64,000 bases of DNA from contig JNWL01000022.1 of the NCBI GenBank assembly GCA_000716465.1, forward strand, positions 1-64,000, written 5' to 3'. Below the pieces are notes generated by a model that worked only from the letters and a program-made list of their open reading frames with translations, was not told where the DNA came from and ran no database searches. Origin of the DNA: Streptomyces bikiniensis. GTDB lineage: Bacteria > Actinomycetota > Actinomycetes > Streptomycetales > Streptomycetaceae. Shown in pieces: positions 31,554 to 42,077 of the stretch (the first letter of the stretch is position 1; each line of letters opens with the position of its first letter). Both the position numbers and the translations under genes were made by a program.

Positions 31554-33173
31554 GTGGTGACCTTGGACGAACGGCCTCAGCTGATCGACGCACTCTCCGC
31601 CCTGCGCGACCGTGTCGCCGCCGTGCGTCTCCCACTGCCCCTCCCGGGCGCGGACCGCGCCCGCCAGAACCGGGTCGAGCTGCTCGCCCAGCTCGACGAC
31701 TACCTGGTGCCCCGGCTGAAGGACCCCGACGCCCCGCTCCTCGCCGTCGTCGGCGGCTCCACCGGCGCCGGGAAGTCCACGCTCGTCAACTCCCTTGTGG
31801 GGCGGCGCGTCAGCGAGGCCGGCGTGCTCAGGCCCACCACCCGCACCCCCGTCCTCGTCTGCCACCCCGAGGACCACCACTGGTTCGCCGGGATGCGCGT
31901 CCTGCCGCAGCTCACCCGCGTCTGGCTGCCCCAGGCCGACGACGACCACCCCGTGGACGAGCCCGCCCCCGAGGAGAACGCCCTCCGCGTCGAGACCGCC
32001 TCCTCCCTGCCCCGGGGCCTCGCCCTGCTCGACGCCCCCGACATCGACTCCCTCGTGGTCGAGAACCGCCTCCTCGCCGCCGAGTTGATCTGCGCCGCCG
32101 ACATCTGGGTCATGGTCACCACCGCCTCCCGGTACGCCGACGCCGTCCCCTGGCACCTCCTCCGTACCGCCAAGGAGTACGACGCCACCCTCGTCACCGT
32201 CCTCGACCGCGTCCCCCACCAGGTCATCGGCGAGGTCTCCCGCCAGTACGGCGCCCTGCTCGACCGGGCCGGGCTCGGCGACGTGCCCCGCTTCACCATC
32301 CCCGAACTCCCCGAGTCCACCGGCGGCGGCAGCGGACTGCTGCCCGACAGCGCCGTCACCGCCCTCCGCGGCTGGCTCGCCCACCGCGCCGAGGACCCGG
32401 CCGCCCACCAGCAGGCCGCCGACCGCACCGCCTTCGGCGTCATCGACTCCCTCGACGCCCGGCTCCCCGAACTCGCCGGCGCGGTCTCCGCCCAGTACGC
32501 CGCCGCCGTCCGCCTCGGCGGCGTCGTCGAGGCCGCCTACCACGAGCAGGGCCGGCGGGTGCGCAAGCAGCTCGGCCGCGGCGCCGTCCTCGCCGGCGAC
32601 GCCCGCACCCGCTGGCGCGCCTACCCCCGCGACAGCACCGCCGAGGAACTCCTGGACGCCCTCGCCGAATCCCTCGCCGCCCTCCTCCACTGCGCGGTCT
32701 CCGCCGCCGAGGAGCGGGTGCGGGACGGCTGGCGCCACGAACCCGCCGCCGAAGCCCTGGGCCCGGTGCGGACCTGCGCCGACCGGGAGACCGGCGAGCG
32801 GATCGGCGTCGAGGTGCGCCGCTGGCGCCGCGTACTCGAAGAGCTGGCCGAGGAGGAGGTACGGGACGTGGAGCGCCCCGCCGGCTCCCGCGGCGCCCTG
32901 CCCGATGCCGACACCGTCGCCGCCCTCCTCGCCGCCTCCCTCCTCGGCGGCCGCCGGACCCGGCCCGCCGGCGAACGCCTCGCCGAACTCCTCGGCGCCC
33001 AGGTCGCCCTGCGCCTCCGCGACAAGGGCGGCGAACTCGTCGTCTCGTACGTCGACCGTGTCCTGCACGCCGAACGCGACCGGCGCCTCGCCCCCCTCGA
33101 CGCGCTCGACGTGACCCCCGAGCCGCAGGCGGAGCTGATCGCCGCGCTCTCCGTACTCCAGAAGGAGAAGTGA
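31554..33173 (+). CDS. dynA: Dynamin-like GTPase, soluble partner (DynA-like)
   Basis: 539 residues. A GTPase domain with G1 [15 protein letters not shown] (about residue 68), G2 threonine in RPTTRTPVL, and G3 LLDAPDIDS; a mutated or divergent G4 is suggested by TVLDRV. The remainder is mostly helical ([22 protein letters not shown]), as in the stalk of bacterial dynamins. No TM helix. The start at GTG 31554 (a second GTG follows at once) may be leaderless. Followed after one base by a second GTPase with TM helices and by a second SSB gene. In Streptomyces venezuelae two dynamin-like proteins of this kind stabilise the FtsZ ring in sporulation septa; I assign the name from family and arrangement only. 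Confidence 0.72.
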   Translation: MVTLDERPQLIDALSALRDRVAAVRLPLPLPGADRARQNRVELLAQLDDYLVPRLKDPDAPLLAVVGGSTGAGKSTLVNSLVGRRVSEAGVLRPTTRTPVLVCHPEDHHWFAGMRVLPQLTRVWLPQADDDHPVDEPAPEENALRVETASSLPRGLALLDAPDIDSLVVENRLLAAELICAADIWVMVTTASRYADAVPWHLLRTAKEYDATLVTVLDRVPHQVIGEVSRQYGALLDRAGLGDVPRFTIPELPESTGGGSGLLPDSAVTALRGWLAHRAEDPAAHQQAADRTAFGVIDSLDARLPELAGAVSAQYAAAVRLGGVVEAAYHEQGRRVRKQLGRGAVLAGDARTRWRAYPRDSTAEELLDALAESLAALLHCAVSAAEERVRDGWRHEPAAEALGPVRTCADRETGERIGVEVRRWRRVLEELAEEEVRDVERPAGSRGALPDADTVAALLAASLLGGRRTRPAGERLAELLGAQVALRLRDKGGELVVSYVDRVLHAERDRRLAPLDALDVTPEPQAELIAALSVLQKEK

Positions 33174-33174
33174 C

Positions 33175-35319
33175 GTGCAGCTGGAAGACGGCCGCAAGCG
33201 CGACCAGGGGCGGGAGCGCCGCCCCGGCGACCCCGGCCAGGACCGTCGCTCCGGCGACTTCGGCCTCGGCCGGGACCTGGGTCGGGGTCCGGGCCGGGAC
33301 CCGGACCTGGGCCGGGACCGGGGCCGGAGTGGCGACCGGAACCGTGACCAGGGCCGTCGGTCCGGCGACCTCGGTCGTGGTCAGGACGGGGGCCGGGGCC
33401 GTCACCCAGGGGGCCTCGACCAGGACCGTGGCCGTGACCCCGGCCTCGACCGGGACCGTGGCCGTCGCCCCGGTGACCCCGGCCAGGACCGCGATCGTGA
33501 CCGCGACCTCGGGCGCTGGGACGACGGTCTGATCGCCCGCCGCGCGAGCGAGCGCGCCACCCTCAAGGAGGAGGCCGGGAAAGGCCTCGAAGGGGGAGGC
33601 CCCGGGGCGGGGGCCGAGGACGTGCCGACCCCCTTCGGCGGGCACTACGGCCGCCCCCTCCGCAACCGCCTCGACGCCCTCCACGAACTCGTCGGCCTCT
33701 CACGCGCGCGCGTGGAGAGCGACGCCCTCGCCGAGGCCGGGCGCGTCCTGGACGAGGCCGCCGCCCGCCAGCGGCTCTCCTCCCGGCACACCGTCATCGC
33801 CGTCGCGGGACCCACCGGAAGCGGCAAGTCCACGCTCTTCAACGCCCTCGCCGGCGTCGCCGTCTCCGAGACCGGCCTGCGCCGCCCCACCACCGCCGCG
33901 CCCATCGCGCTCAGCTGGTCCGAGGGCGCCGCCGGACTGCTCGACCGGCTCGCCATCCCCAACCGGCTGCGCCGCAGGCCCCTCGCGGGCGGCACGGGTG
34001 ACACCGAGCTCCAGGGCCTCGTCCTCGTGGACCTGCCCGACCACGACTCGGCCGTCACCGCCCACCGCGACCAGGTCGACCGGGTCCTCGGCCTGGTCGA
34101 CGCCGTCATCTGGGTCGTGGACCCCGAGAAGTACGCCGACGCCGCCCTCCACGAGCGCTACCTCCGCCCCCTCGCCGGGCACGCCGAGGTCACCTTCGTC
34201 GTCCTCAACCAGATCGACCGGCTCGGCACCGACGCCGCCGACCTCGTCCTCGACGACCTGCGCCGCCTCCTGGACGAGGACGGCGTGGCCCTCGGCGAGC
34301 ACGGCGAACCCGGCGCCACCGTCCTCGCCCTCTCCGCCCTGACCGGCGAGGGCGTCCCCGAACTGCGCGAACTCCTCGCCCGCTTCGTCCAGGAGAAGAC
34401 CGCCCCCGAGCGGCGCCTCTCCGCCGACATCGACGCCGCCGCCGCCAAACTGCGCCCCGCGTACGTCGCCGAGGGGCGCGCCGGTCTCGACGAGCGTTCC
34501 CGGGACGCCTTCACGGACCGCCTCGCCGCCGCCGTCGGCGCCCAGGCCGCCGGCGAGGCCGCCGAGCGGGTCTGGCGCCGGGGCGCCATCCGCGCCTGCG
34601 GCACCCCCTGGCTGCGGCTGTACCGCTGGTACGAGCGCAAGCGCGCGCACGGCTCCACCGACCCGCACCCCGCGCCTCCGGCCGAGGAGGAGCTGACGGC
34701 ACGCCAGCGCGTGGAGCAGGCCGTGCGGATCGTCGCCGACGACGCCTCGTACGGGCTCCCCGCCCCGTGGGCGCAGGCCGTCCGCGAGGCGGCGGCGCGC
34801 GGGGCGGACGGCCTCCCCGAGGCCCTGGACGAATTGGCCGTCTCCCTCGGCGACCCGGCCGCCCGGCCGCCCCGGCCCGCCTGGTGGCCCGCGGCCGTCC
34901 TCGCCCAGGTCGTGATGACGCTCCTCCAGGTCTTCGGCGCGCTCTGGCTGATGGGGCAGATCATCGGCGTCCTGGAGCCCGGACTGCTCCCGCCGGTTCT
35001 CGTGATGCTCGCCGGGATTGTGGGCGGTCCGCTCGTCGAATGGGCCTGCGAGGGCGCGGTGAAGGGCCCGGCGCGCCGGTACGGGCAGGAGGCCGAGCGC
35101 CGGCTGCGCGAGGCGGCCGCCGCCTGCGGCCGGGCCCGGGTGCTGGACCCGGTGGCGGCCGAGCTGGTGCGCTACCGGGAGGTGCGCGAGCAGTACGCGA
35201 CGGTGGTGGGCACCCGCCCGCCGGTCCGCGCCCTGGGCGCGCCGGCCCGCGTTGTGGGCGGGTACCGCTCCGGTACGAGGCGCCTGGGCGCCACCCGCGC
35301 GGGGGCCCGGGCGAGATAG
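33175..35319 (+). CDS. dynB: Dynamin-like GTPase, membrane partner (DynB-like)
   Basis: 714 residues. The first 110 or so are a low-complexity Arg/Asp/Gly tract (GRDPGLDRDRGRRPGDPG and similar). A GTPase domain follows: G1 AVAGPTGSGKSTLFNAL (about 205), G3 VDLPDHDS, G4 NQID with LNQIDRLG. Two adjacent TM helices (about 582-602 and 613-635; VLAQVVMTLLQVFGALWL and LLPPVLVMLAGIVGGPLV) give a membrane hairpin, then a basic tail. The GTG at 33175 is one base after the dynA stop, with GAAGGAG upstream. The TM hairpin and order fit DynB of Streptomyces. The stop codon lies within the first copy of a 13-bp tandem repeat. Confidence 0.75.
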   Translation: MQLEDGRKRDQGRERRPGDPGQDRRSGDFGLGRDLGRGPGRDPDLGRDRGRSGDRNRDQGRRSGDLGRGQDGGRGRHPGGLDQDRGRDPGLDRDRGRRPGDPGQDRDRDRDLGRWDDGLIARRASERATLKEEAGKGLEGGGPGAGAEDVPTPFGGHYGRPLRNRLDALHELVGLSRARVESDALAEAGRVLDEAAARQRLSSRHTVIAVAGPTGSGKSTLFNALAGVAVSETGLRRPTTAAPIALSWSEGAAGLLDRLAIPNRLRRRPLAGGTGDTELQGLVLVDLPDHDSAVTAHRDQVDRVLGLVDAVIWVVDPEKYADAALHERYLRPLAGHAEVTFVVLNQIDRLGTDAADLVLDDLRRLLDEDGVALGEHGEPGATVLALSALTGEGVPELRELLARFVQEKTAPERRLSADIDAAAAKLRPAYVAEGRAGLDERSRDAFTDRLAAAVGAQAAGEAAERVWRRGAIRACGTPWLRLYRWYERKRAHGSTDPHPAPPAEEELTARQRVEQAVRIVADDASYGLPAPWAQAVREAAARGADGLPEALDELAVSLGDPAARPPRPAWWPAAVLAQVVMTLLQVFGALWLMGQIIGVLEPGLLPPVLVMLAGIVGGPLVEWACEGAVKGPARRYGQEAERRLREAAAACGRARVLDPVAAELVRYREVREQYATVVGTRPPVRALGAPARVVGGYRSGTRRLGATRAGARAR

Positions 35320-35417
35320 CCGGGCGAGGTGTCCGGGCGGGGGCCCGGACGAGGTGGCCGGGCGAGACAGCCGGGCGGGGGCCCGGACGAGACAGCCGGA
35401 CGAGGCAGCCGGGCGGC
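35307..35417. repeat. Degenerate 13-bp repeat that begins with the last codons of the DynB-like gene
   Basis: Eight copies in a row of 12-13-bp units of the form CCGGGCGAGACAG. The first copy, CCGGGCGAGATAG (35307-35319), is the end of the coding sequence and its TAG is the stop codon. Later copies have changes that remove the stop. Confidence 0.8.
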
Positions 35418-35509
35418 GGGCCTCCCGCCGTTCGGCCCCCGGGCCTCCCGCCGTTCGGCCCCCGGGCCTCCCGCCGTTCGGCCCCCGGGCCTCCCGCCGT
35501 TCGGCCCCC
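35418..35509. repeat. Four exact tandem copies of a 23-bp unit
   Basis: Units start at 35418, 35441, 35464 and 35487 and are identical over all 23 bases (each begins GGGCCTCCCGCCG and ends CGGCCCCC). It follows directly on the 13-bp repeat and precedes ssbB. Between 35510 and 35667 lies a less GC-rich stretch with a DnaA-box-like TTTTCCACA at 35567-35575. Confidence 0.95.
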
Positions 35510-35667
35510 GGTTCGCTTTGCCTGCTTTCACCCTTCCGGGTAAGGGAGTTGTGCACCGTTACGGGGTTTTCCACAGGCTCCGGCGGGATTCCCGGCTTCG
35601 CCCCACCATGGGACCGGAAGGGCGCCCGACCGAAGGGCGTCCGGCGGAGACGGATGGGGGCGGGACC

Positions 35668-36258
35668 ATGAACGACACGACCGTGACGCTCGTCGGCAAC
35701 GTGGCGACGGCGGTGGAGTACCGGGAGACGGCGACGGGCGGGGTGGCCCGGTTCCGGTTCGCGGTGACCGCGCGCCGCTGGGACCGGGAGCGGGGCCTCT
35801 GGTCCGACGGGAACACCAGCTTCTACACGGTGTCGGCCTGGCGCTCCCTGGGGGCCAACCTCGCGGCCTCGGTCTCGGTCGGGGAACCGCTCGTGGTGCA
35901 CGGCCGGTTGAGGGTCCGGGAGGACGAGCGCGACGGGCAGCGCAAGACCTTCGTGGACGTGGACGCGCTGGCCGTGGGGCACGACCTGACCCGGGGGACG
36001 GCGGCCTTCCGGCGTGCGGCGCGGACCGAGCCCCGGGCGCGGACCGACGGGCAGCCGTACGCCGGGACCGGGACCGAAACCGGGGCCGGCCCCGTGCTCG
36101 GGCCGGCGCCGGAGGGGGATCCGTGGACGGAGGCGATGGCGGAAGCGGTGGCGGTGGCGGTGGAGGGAATCGCGGTGGGAACAGGGGACTCCGAGAAGGG
36201 AAACGGAGGAAAAGGCGAGGAAGCGAACACCGAACACCGGCTGGTGACCGTGCCCTGA
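35668..36258 (+). CDS. ssbB: Single-stranded DNA-binding protein, second paralogue (SsbB-like)
   Basis: 196 residues. The N-terminal OB fold is typical (MNDTTVTLVGNVATAVEY, GGVARFRFAVTARRWDRE, TSFYTVSAWRSLGANLAAS, GEPLVVHGRLRVREDE). The C-terminal half is a glycine- and acid-rich tail without the DDDIPF tip that main SSBs use to recruit partners, which marks it as the paralogue. ATG at 35668 behind GGGGGCGGG. In Streptomyces coelicolor the second SSB (SsbB) is needed for chromosome segregation in sporulation, and here it sits next to two septation-type GTPases, which fits. Confidence 0.83.
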   Translation: MNDTTVTLVGNVATAVEYRETATGGVARFRFAVTARRWDRERGLWSDGNTSFYTVSAWRSLGANLAASVSVGEPLVVHGRLRVREDERDGQRKTFVDVDALAVGHDLTRGTAAFRRAARTEPRARTDGQPYAGTGTETGAGPVLGPAPEGDPWTEAMAEAVAVAVEGIAVGTGDSEKGNGGKGEEANTEHRLVTVP

Positions 36259-36305
36259 CCTTGTGTCGTGGCGATTTGTCGACCAACTCGCGGTACGTGG
36301 TAACG

Positions 36306-36320
36306 ATTCCGAGACGGAAT
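36306..36320. repeat. Short inverted repeat between ssbB and the thioester protein gene
   Basis: ATTCCG-AGA-CGGAAT, 15 bp, in the 225-bp gap before the thioester surface protein gene. Could be an operator; too short to be sure. Confidence 0.35.
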
Positions 36321-36483
36321 GGTTGTCCGACCGTATGGCCGGGTACCCGCGGCTTCCGCGTCCCTAGGATTCCCGGGTACTCATGTGGCACGTGAGCCCA
36401 TCGAGTCTGTGAGTCTGTTGGCGTGCGCCCCTCCCACGCGGAACAAGGCCGTTCGCGGAGTGGCTCGCCCGGAGGGGAATCCG

Positions 36484-37935
36484 ATGTTTTCAGTTCGTGG
36501 GCGGGGCACGGCGCGCCGCCTCGCCGCTGCCACCCTGGTCTCGGGGCTCGTCGCCGCCGGTGCGATGGGCATCGCAGGACCCGCCGCCGCCGAAGAGGGG
36601 CCGGGTGACAACGGCGGCGCCTCCGCCGTGCTCGGCCAGCTGAAGGTCTCCGCCCAGGTGAAGGTCACCGAGAAGGCCGACGGCGAAGAACACGTCCGGG
36701 AAGAGAGCGGCGGCCTCTTCGAGATGAAGGTCGAGAACGGCGGAACCCTGCAGACCTACTGCATCGACTTCCGGACCAACGCGCTCGACGGCAAGAAGTA
36801 CAAGGAGGTCGGCTGGGACCAGTCGTCCCTCCACGACAACCCCGACGCGGGCAAGATCCTCTGGATCCTGGAGAACTCCTACCCGAACGTCTCGGTCGCA
36901 GCCCTCGGCGACAAGGCCGGCGTCAAGGGCCTGACCAAGGAGACCGCCGCCGCCGCCACGCAGGCCGCGATCTGGCGCTACTCGGACAAGGTCGACGCGA
37001 CGCCGGTCGACGAGAACGCGCAGCGGCTGACCGAGTACCTGTTCGGCAGCGCCGCCAAGGTCGAGGAGCCCAAGGCCTCCCTCAGCCTGTCCCCGTCCTC
37101 GGTCGCCGGCAAGGCCGGCGACAGGCTCGGCCCGATCAAGGTCTCCACCAACGCCGCCGAGACCACCCTCTCCGTGGTTCCGGGCGCCCCGGCCGGCACC
37201 GGCGTCGTCGGCAAGGACGGCAAGGCGGTCACGAAGGCCAAGGACGGCGACGAGGTCTTCGTCGACGTGCCGAAGGGCACCGAGGACGGCACGGCCGAGA
37301 TCAAGGCCGAGGCCACCACGAAGGTTCCGCTCGGCCGCGCCTTCGTGAGCGTCGAGGAGAAGAGCCAGACCATGATCCTGGCCGGCTCCAGCAGCTCCAC
37401 CGTCACCGCCGAGGCCGCCGCGGCCTGGGCCAAGAAGGGCGCCGTCCCGGCCGTCACGGTCGCCAAGGACTGCGCCGGGGGCGGCCTTGAGGTCGTCGCC
37501 TCCAACGAGGGCGACGAGGACTGGACCTTCGAGCTGAAGGGCACCTCCCACACCGTCGCCGGTGGCGAGACCAAGACCATTCCGGTCGAGCTCGCCGAGG
37601 ACGAGGCCTACAAGTTCACCATCACCGGCCCGAACGACTTCGAGCAGACCTTCGAGGGCGTCCTGGACTGCGAGACGGCCCCTCCCGGCCCGAATCCCTC
37701 CGCGACCACCCCCGGCACCGGGCCCACCACCCCGGCCCCCTCTCCGTCCGCCGCGGACGGCACCACCGGCGGTGACACCGCGGGCGGCTCCACCGGCACC
37801 ACCGGAGGCGGTGACCTCGCCGAGACCGGCAGCTCCAACGCCACCCCGGTGATCGCCGGCATCGCCGCCGTGCTCGTCGTGGTCGGCGGCGGCGCGGTGT
37901 TCCTCCTCAGCAAGAAGAAGACCACCGACCACTGA
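36484..37935 (+). CDS. Cys-Gln thioester bond-forming surface protein with LAETG anchor
   Basis: 483 residues. Signal peptide (LAAATLVSGLVAAGAMGIAG, AAAEEG). A thioester domain with the crosslinking cysteine in LQTYCIDFRT (Cys93) and its glutamine partner in AAATQAAIWRYSD (Gln160), followed by two Ig-like repeats (about 200-425), a Pro/Ser/Thr/Gly-rich wall spanner, the sortase E motif LAETG (445-449), a hydrophobic helix and KKK tail. Such proteins are attached to peptidoglycan and can bond covalently to host or partner surfaces. ATG at 36484 with GGAGGGG upstream. Codon use equals that of neighbours. In Streptomyces they appear on aerial hyphae and may aid surface attachment. Confidence 0.9.
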   Translation: MFSVRGRGTARRLAAATLVSGLVAAGAMGIAGPAAAEEGPGDNGGASAVLGQLKVSAQVKVTEKADGEEHVREESGGLFEMKVENGGTLQTYCIDFRTNALDGKKYKEVGWDQSSLHDNPDAGKILWILENSYPNVSVAALGDKAGVKGLTKETAAAATQAAIWRYSDKVDATPVDENAQRLTEYLFGSAAKVEEPKASLSLSPSSVAGKAGDRLGPIKVSTNAAETTLSVVPGAPAGTGVVGKDGKAVTKAKDGDEVFVDVPKGTEDGTAEIKAEATTKVPLGRAFVSVEEKSQTMILAGSSSSTVTAEAAAAWAKKGAVPAVTVAKDCAGGGLEVVASNEGDEDWTFELKGTSHTVAGGETKTIPVELAEDEAYKFTITGPNDFEQTFEGVLDCETAPPGPNPSATTPGTGPTTPAPSPSAADGTTGGDTAGGSTGTTGGGDLAETGSSNATPVIAGIAAVLVVVGGGAVFLLSKKKTTDH

Positions 37936-38032
37936 GCCGGGGCCCCGGCGCCGGACCCCGCGTCCGGCACCGGACCCGAGCACGACCCGCGGAGTGAGGT
38001 GCGTCACACGACGTCCTCCCCGTGATCCCCGC

Positions 38033-38065
38033 ACGACCCCGGGCCGCACCCGCGTCCGGGGTCGT
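38033..38065 (+). terminator. Hairpin after the thioester protein gene
   Basis: ACGACCCCGG (38033-38042) and CCGGGGTCGT (38056-38065), perfect 10-bp stem with 13-base loop, about 100 bp after the stop codon. The rest of 37936-38227 is the leader region of ettA. Confidence 0.6.
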
Positions 38066-38227
38066 CGCGCGTCCGGACCGCGTGGCCGCCCCCGGAAAAC
38101 CCCGCGCGCCCGGCCCGCATGCCCGGCCCGCGCGCCCGGCCTCCGGTCCTACCGGTTTCCGCCCGGGGGTGGCGGTCAGGCAAGATGGGGTGTATCTGCC
38201 CACTCACTCTTTGCCGGACGGTTTCTC

Positions 38228-39892
<1,665 letters not shown>

Positions 39893-39899
39893 CGGACCC

Positions 39900-40325
39900 A
39901 TGGCGAGGCACCTCTACAGCTGCCCCCTGCGCTGGTCGGACATGGACGCCTTCGGGCACGTCAACAACGTCGTCTTCCTGCGGTACCTGGAAGAGGCGCG
40001 GATCGACTTCATGTTCCGCCTGGCGCCGGGGAACGGCTCCCCCTCGTTCTCCGGCGGGTCCGTCGTGGCCCGCCACGAGATCGACTACGTGCGGCCGCTG
40101 GTCCACCGGCACGAGCCGGTGACCGTCGAGTCGTGGGTCACGAAGATAGGCGCGGCGTCGCTGACGATCGCGTACGAGATCAAGGACCCCGACACCGTCT
40201 ACGTACGGGCGTCCACGGTCGTCGTGCCCTTCGACCTGGAGGCGCAGCGGCCCCGGCGGATCACCGCCGAGGAGCGCTCCTTCCTGGAGGAGTACGTGGA
40301 CGACGGGATGACCTCCGCCGCATGA
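39900..40325 (+). CDS. Acyl-CoA thioesterase (4HBT hot-dog family)
   Basis: 141 residues of the 4-hydroxybenzoyl-CoA thioesterase type: RWSDMDAFGHVNNVVFLRYLEEAR carries the catalytic aspartate (D-x-F/Y-G-H-V-N-N; DMDAFGHVNN) and the central helix, followed by HEIDYVRPLV and EVTV-like strands. ATG at 39900, seven bases after the ettA stop, and its own stop overlaps the next gene by ATGA. The specific acyl-CoA is not predictable. This ettA-thioesterase pairing is common in actinomycetes. Confidence 0.9.
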   Translation: MARHLYSCPLRWSDMDAFGHVNNVVFLRYLEEARIDFMFRLAPGNGSPSFSGGSVVARHEIDYVRPLVHRHEPVTVESWVTKIGAASLTIAYEIKDPDTVYVRASTVVVPFDLEAQRPRRITAEERSFLEEYVDDGMTSAA

Positions 40326-40993
40326 CCGTCCTCGCGCCGCTGCACTTCGCCGACGCCCGGGAGGCGGCGGCCCTCGCCGCCTTCCTGACCCGGCTCGTCC
40401 ACTACGACCGGGCCGCCGCCGTCCGCCTCCAGGCGGGCGGCGGGGCGCTGGCCGTCTTCGGACGTCCGCCGTCGTTCGAGGTGCTCGCGATCCGCACGGC
40501 CCGGCTCGTCGACGCCGTGGACCTCGACGTCACCGTCTCCGCCGGCGAACTCCTCGACGGCATCGAGGAGACGGCGGGCAAGGCGGTCGTCCCCGGTACC
40601 GTGACCGGGCCGCCCTGGGCGGGCGTCCTGCCGCCGCGCTCCGGCTGGCGGCCGGTCGCGGGCCTGCCGGGCGCCACCGAGATGCGGGGCGCGGTCGCGG
40701 CGGCCGTCGCCGAGTTCCGCACGCGGGACGAGGAGCTGCCCGAGGAGCGGCGCACCCGGGCCGAGCGCGAGCGGATCGGCCGCGAGATCTGGTCCAGGAC
40801 CCTCGGCGGCACCGGACTGCCCCTGCGGGCCGTCCACGCCGCCCAGTCCCTCGGCTTCCTGCCGCCCGCCGGGGCGGAGGAGGGCCCGGTCGCGCTGTTC
40901 GCCTCGGGCCCGTGGCTGCGGCTGCGCACGCCGTACGGCTCCGTCGCCCTCCGTACCGTACCGATGGCGCTGCCGGTGGCCCCGGGGCGCTGA
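40322..40993 (+). CDS. Conserved actinobacterial protein of unknown function
   Basis: 223 residues, rich in Ala, Arg and Leu. It opens LAPLHFADAREAAALAAFLTRLVHYDRAAAVRL and has a charged helical middle (AVAEFRTRDEELPEERRTRAERERIGREIWSRT) and a C-terminal GPWLRLRTPYGSVAL. No signal peptide, TM helix or catalytic motif that I can name. The ATG overlaps the thioesterase stop (ATGA at 40322-40325), so it is the third gene of the ettA unit. I recognise no function. Confidence 0.75.
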   Translation: MTVLAPLHFADAREAAALAAFLTRLVHYDRAAAVRLQAGGGALAVFGRPPSFEVLAIRTARLVDAVDLDVTVSAGELLDGIEETAGKAVVPGTVTGPPWAGVLPPRSGWRPVAGLPGATEMRGAVAAAVAEFRTRDEELPEERRTRAERERIGREIWSRTLGGTGLPLRAVHAAQSLGFLPPAGAEEGPVALFASGPWLRLRTPYGSVALRTVPMALPVAPGR

Positions 40994-41012
40994 CCCCGGC
41001 CGCCCGCCCCGC

Positions 41013-41090
41013 GGGGCCTGTCGGCGGTCCGCGTCGGCGGGGCCTATCAGCAGTCCGCGTCGGCGGGGCCTATCGGCGGTCCGCGTCGTC
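41013..41090. repeat. Three tandem copies of a 26-bp unit covering the stop of the ABC ATPase gene
   Basis: Copies at 41013-41038, 41039-41064 and 41065-41090. The copy at 41065 is the real end of the minus-strand ABC ATPase gene (DADRR then TAG). The next copy also has a TAG, the third has CAG instead. So the last codons and stop of the gene have been duplicated twice downstream. It fills the whole 76-bp gap between convergent genes. Confidence 0.93.
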
Positions 41091-42077
41091 CGGCCAGACC
41101 CCGATGTGGTCCTGCTCCAGCTCCAGGGCCACCCGGTGCTCCATGCCGAGCGCCTGCGTGTACTCCGCCGGGAGCTGGAGGCGGCCCGCGCGGTCGAGCA
41201 TCGCGTACTCCCGGGCCACCAGGGACTCCCGGCCCTGCTCGTCGACCTCCGTGCGGCGCAGCACCTCCGAGGAGGTCCGGCCGTCCCGGATGGCGACCGT
41301 GCGGCGCACCTCGGAGGCCACCGCCTGGTCGTGGGTGACGATCACGATCGTCGTGCCCAGCTCCTCGTTCGCGCGGCGGAAGGCCGCGAAGACCTGCTCG
41401 CCGGTGGCCGAGTCCAGCTCGCCCGTCGGTTCGTCGGCGAGGAGCACGGCCGGGTCGTTGGCCAGGGCGACCGCGATGGCCACCCGCTGCTGCTGGCCGC
41501 CGGAGAGCTGGTGCGGCCGCCGGTCGCGGATCTCCGTGATGCCCAGCATCGCCAGCAGCTCCTCCGCCCGCTCCGTCTTCCGCCGCGCCTTCGACCGGCC
41601 CCGCAACTGCATGGGCAGCGCCACGTTCTGGGCGGCCGTCAGATAGGGGAGGAGGTTGCGGGCGGTCTGCTGCCAGACGAAGCCGACGACCTCGCGCCGG
41701 TAGCGCAGCCGCGCCCCGCCGTCCATCGCGAGCAGGTCGCGGCCCGCGACCCGGGCCGCGCCGGCGGTCGGCACGTCCAGGCCCGCCAGGATGTTCATCA
41801 GCGTCGACTTGCCGGAGCCCGACGCGCCGACCAGGGCCATCAGCTCGCCCTCCTTCACGAGGAGGTCGAGCCCCTGGAGCGCCTGCACCTCCACCCCGTC
41901 CGTGGTGAAGACGCGGACGAGCCGGTCGCAGGCGATGAGCGCGTCGTGCCCGTACGAGGGCCGGTCCCGCCGCGCCGTCGCCCGCCGCTCCAGCTCCTCG
42001 AGGGTGGCGTCCCCCGAGGCCCCGGTGTTCCCGGGGCCTGCGGTCCCGGCCCCGCCCTGGATCCCGGTCTTCGTCAT
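41070..42077 (-). CDS. ABC transporter ATPase (MacB/LolD-like)
   Basis: 335 residues. The cassette is complete: Walker A GASGSGKSTLMNIL, Q-loop VGFVWQQTARNLLP, signature LSGGQQQRVAIAVAL, Walker B VLLADEPTGELDSATG and the H-loop IVTHDQAV. This is the MacB/LolD subgroup, which drives mechanotransmission-type exporters rather than importers. A 50-residue Gly/Thr-rich extension precedes the cassette and a 75-residue tail follows. The ATG at 42077 overlaps the stop of the permease gene (ATGA), so three genes form one operon. The stop lies inside a tandem repeat. Confidence 0.92.
   Translation of the reverse strand: MTKTGIQGGAGTAGPGNTGASGDATLEELERRATARRDRPSYGHDALIACDRLVRVFTTDGVEVQALQGLDLLVKEGELMALVGASGSGKSTLMNILAGLDVPTAGAARVAGRDLLAMDGGARLRYRREVVGFVWQQTARNLLPYLTAAQNVALPMQLRGRSKARRKTERAEELLAMLGITEIRDRRPHQLSGGQQQRVAIAVALANDPAVLLADEPTGELDSATGEQVFAAFRRANEELGTTIVIVTHDQAVASEVRRTVAIRDGRTSSEVLRRTEVDEQGRESLVAREYAMLDRAGRLQLPAEYTQALGMEHRVALELEQDHIGVWPDDADRR

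Noticed and set aside
33175..33520. Separate repetitive small gene before the DynB-like GTPase
   Set aside because: The frame is continuous with the GTPase and the start one base after the dynA stop has a good ribosome-binding site, so it was kept as an N-terminal extension.
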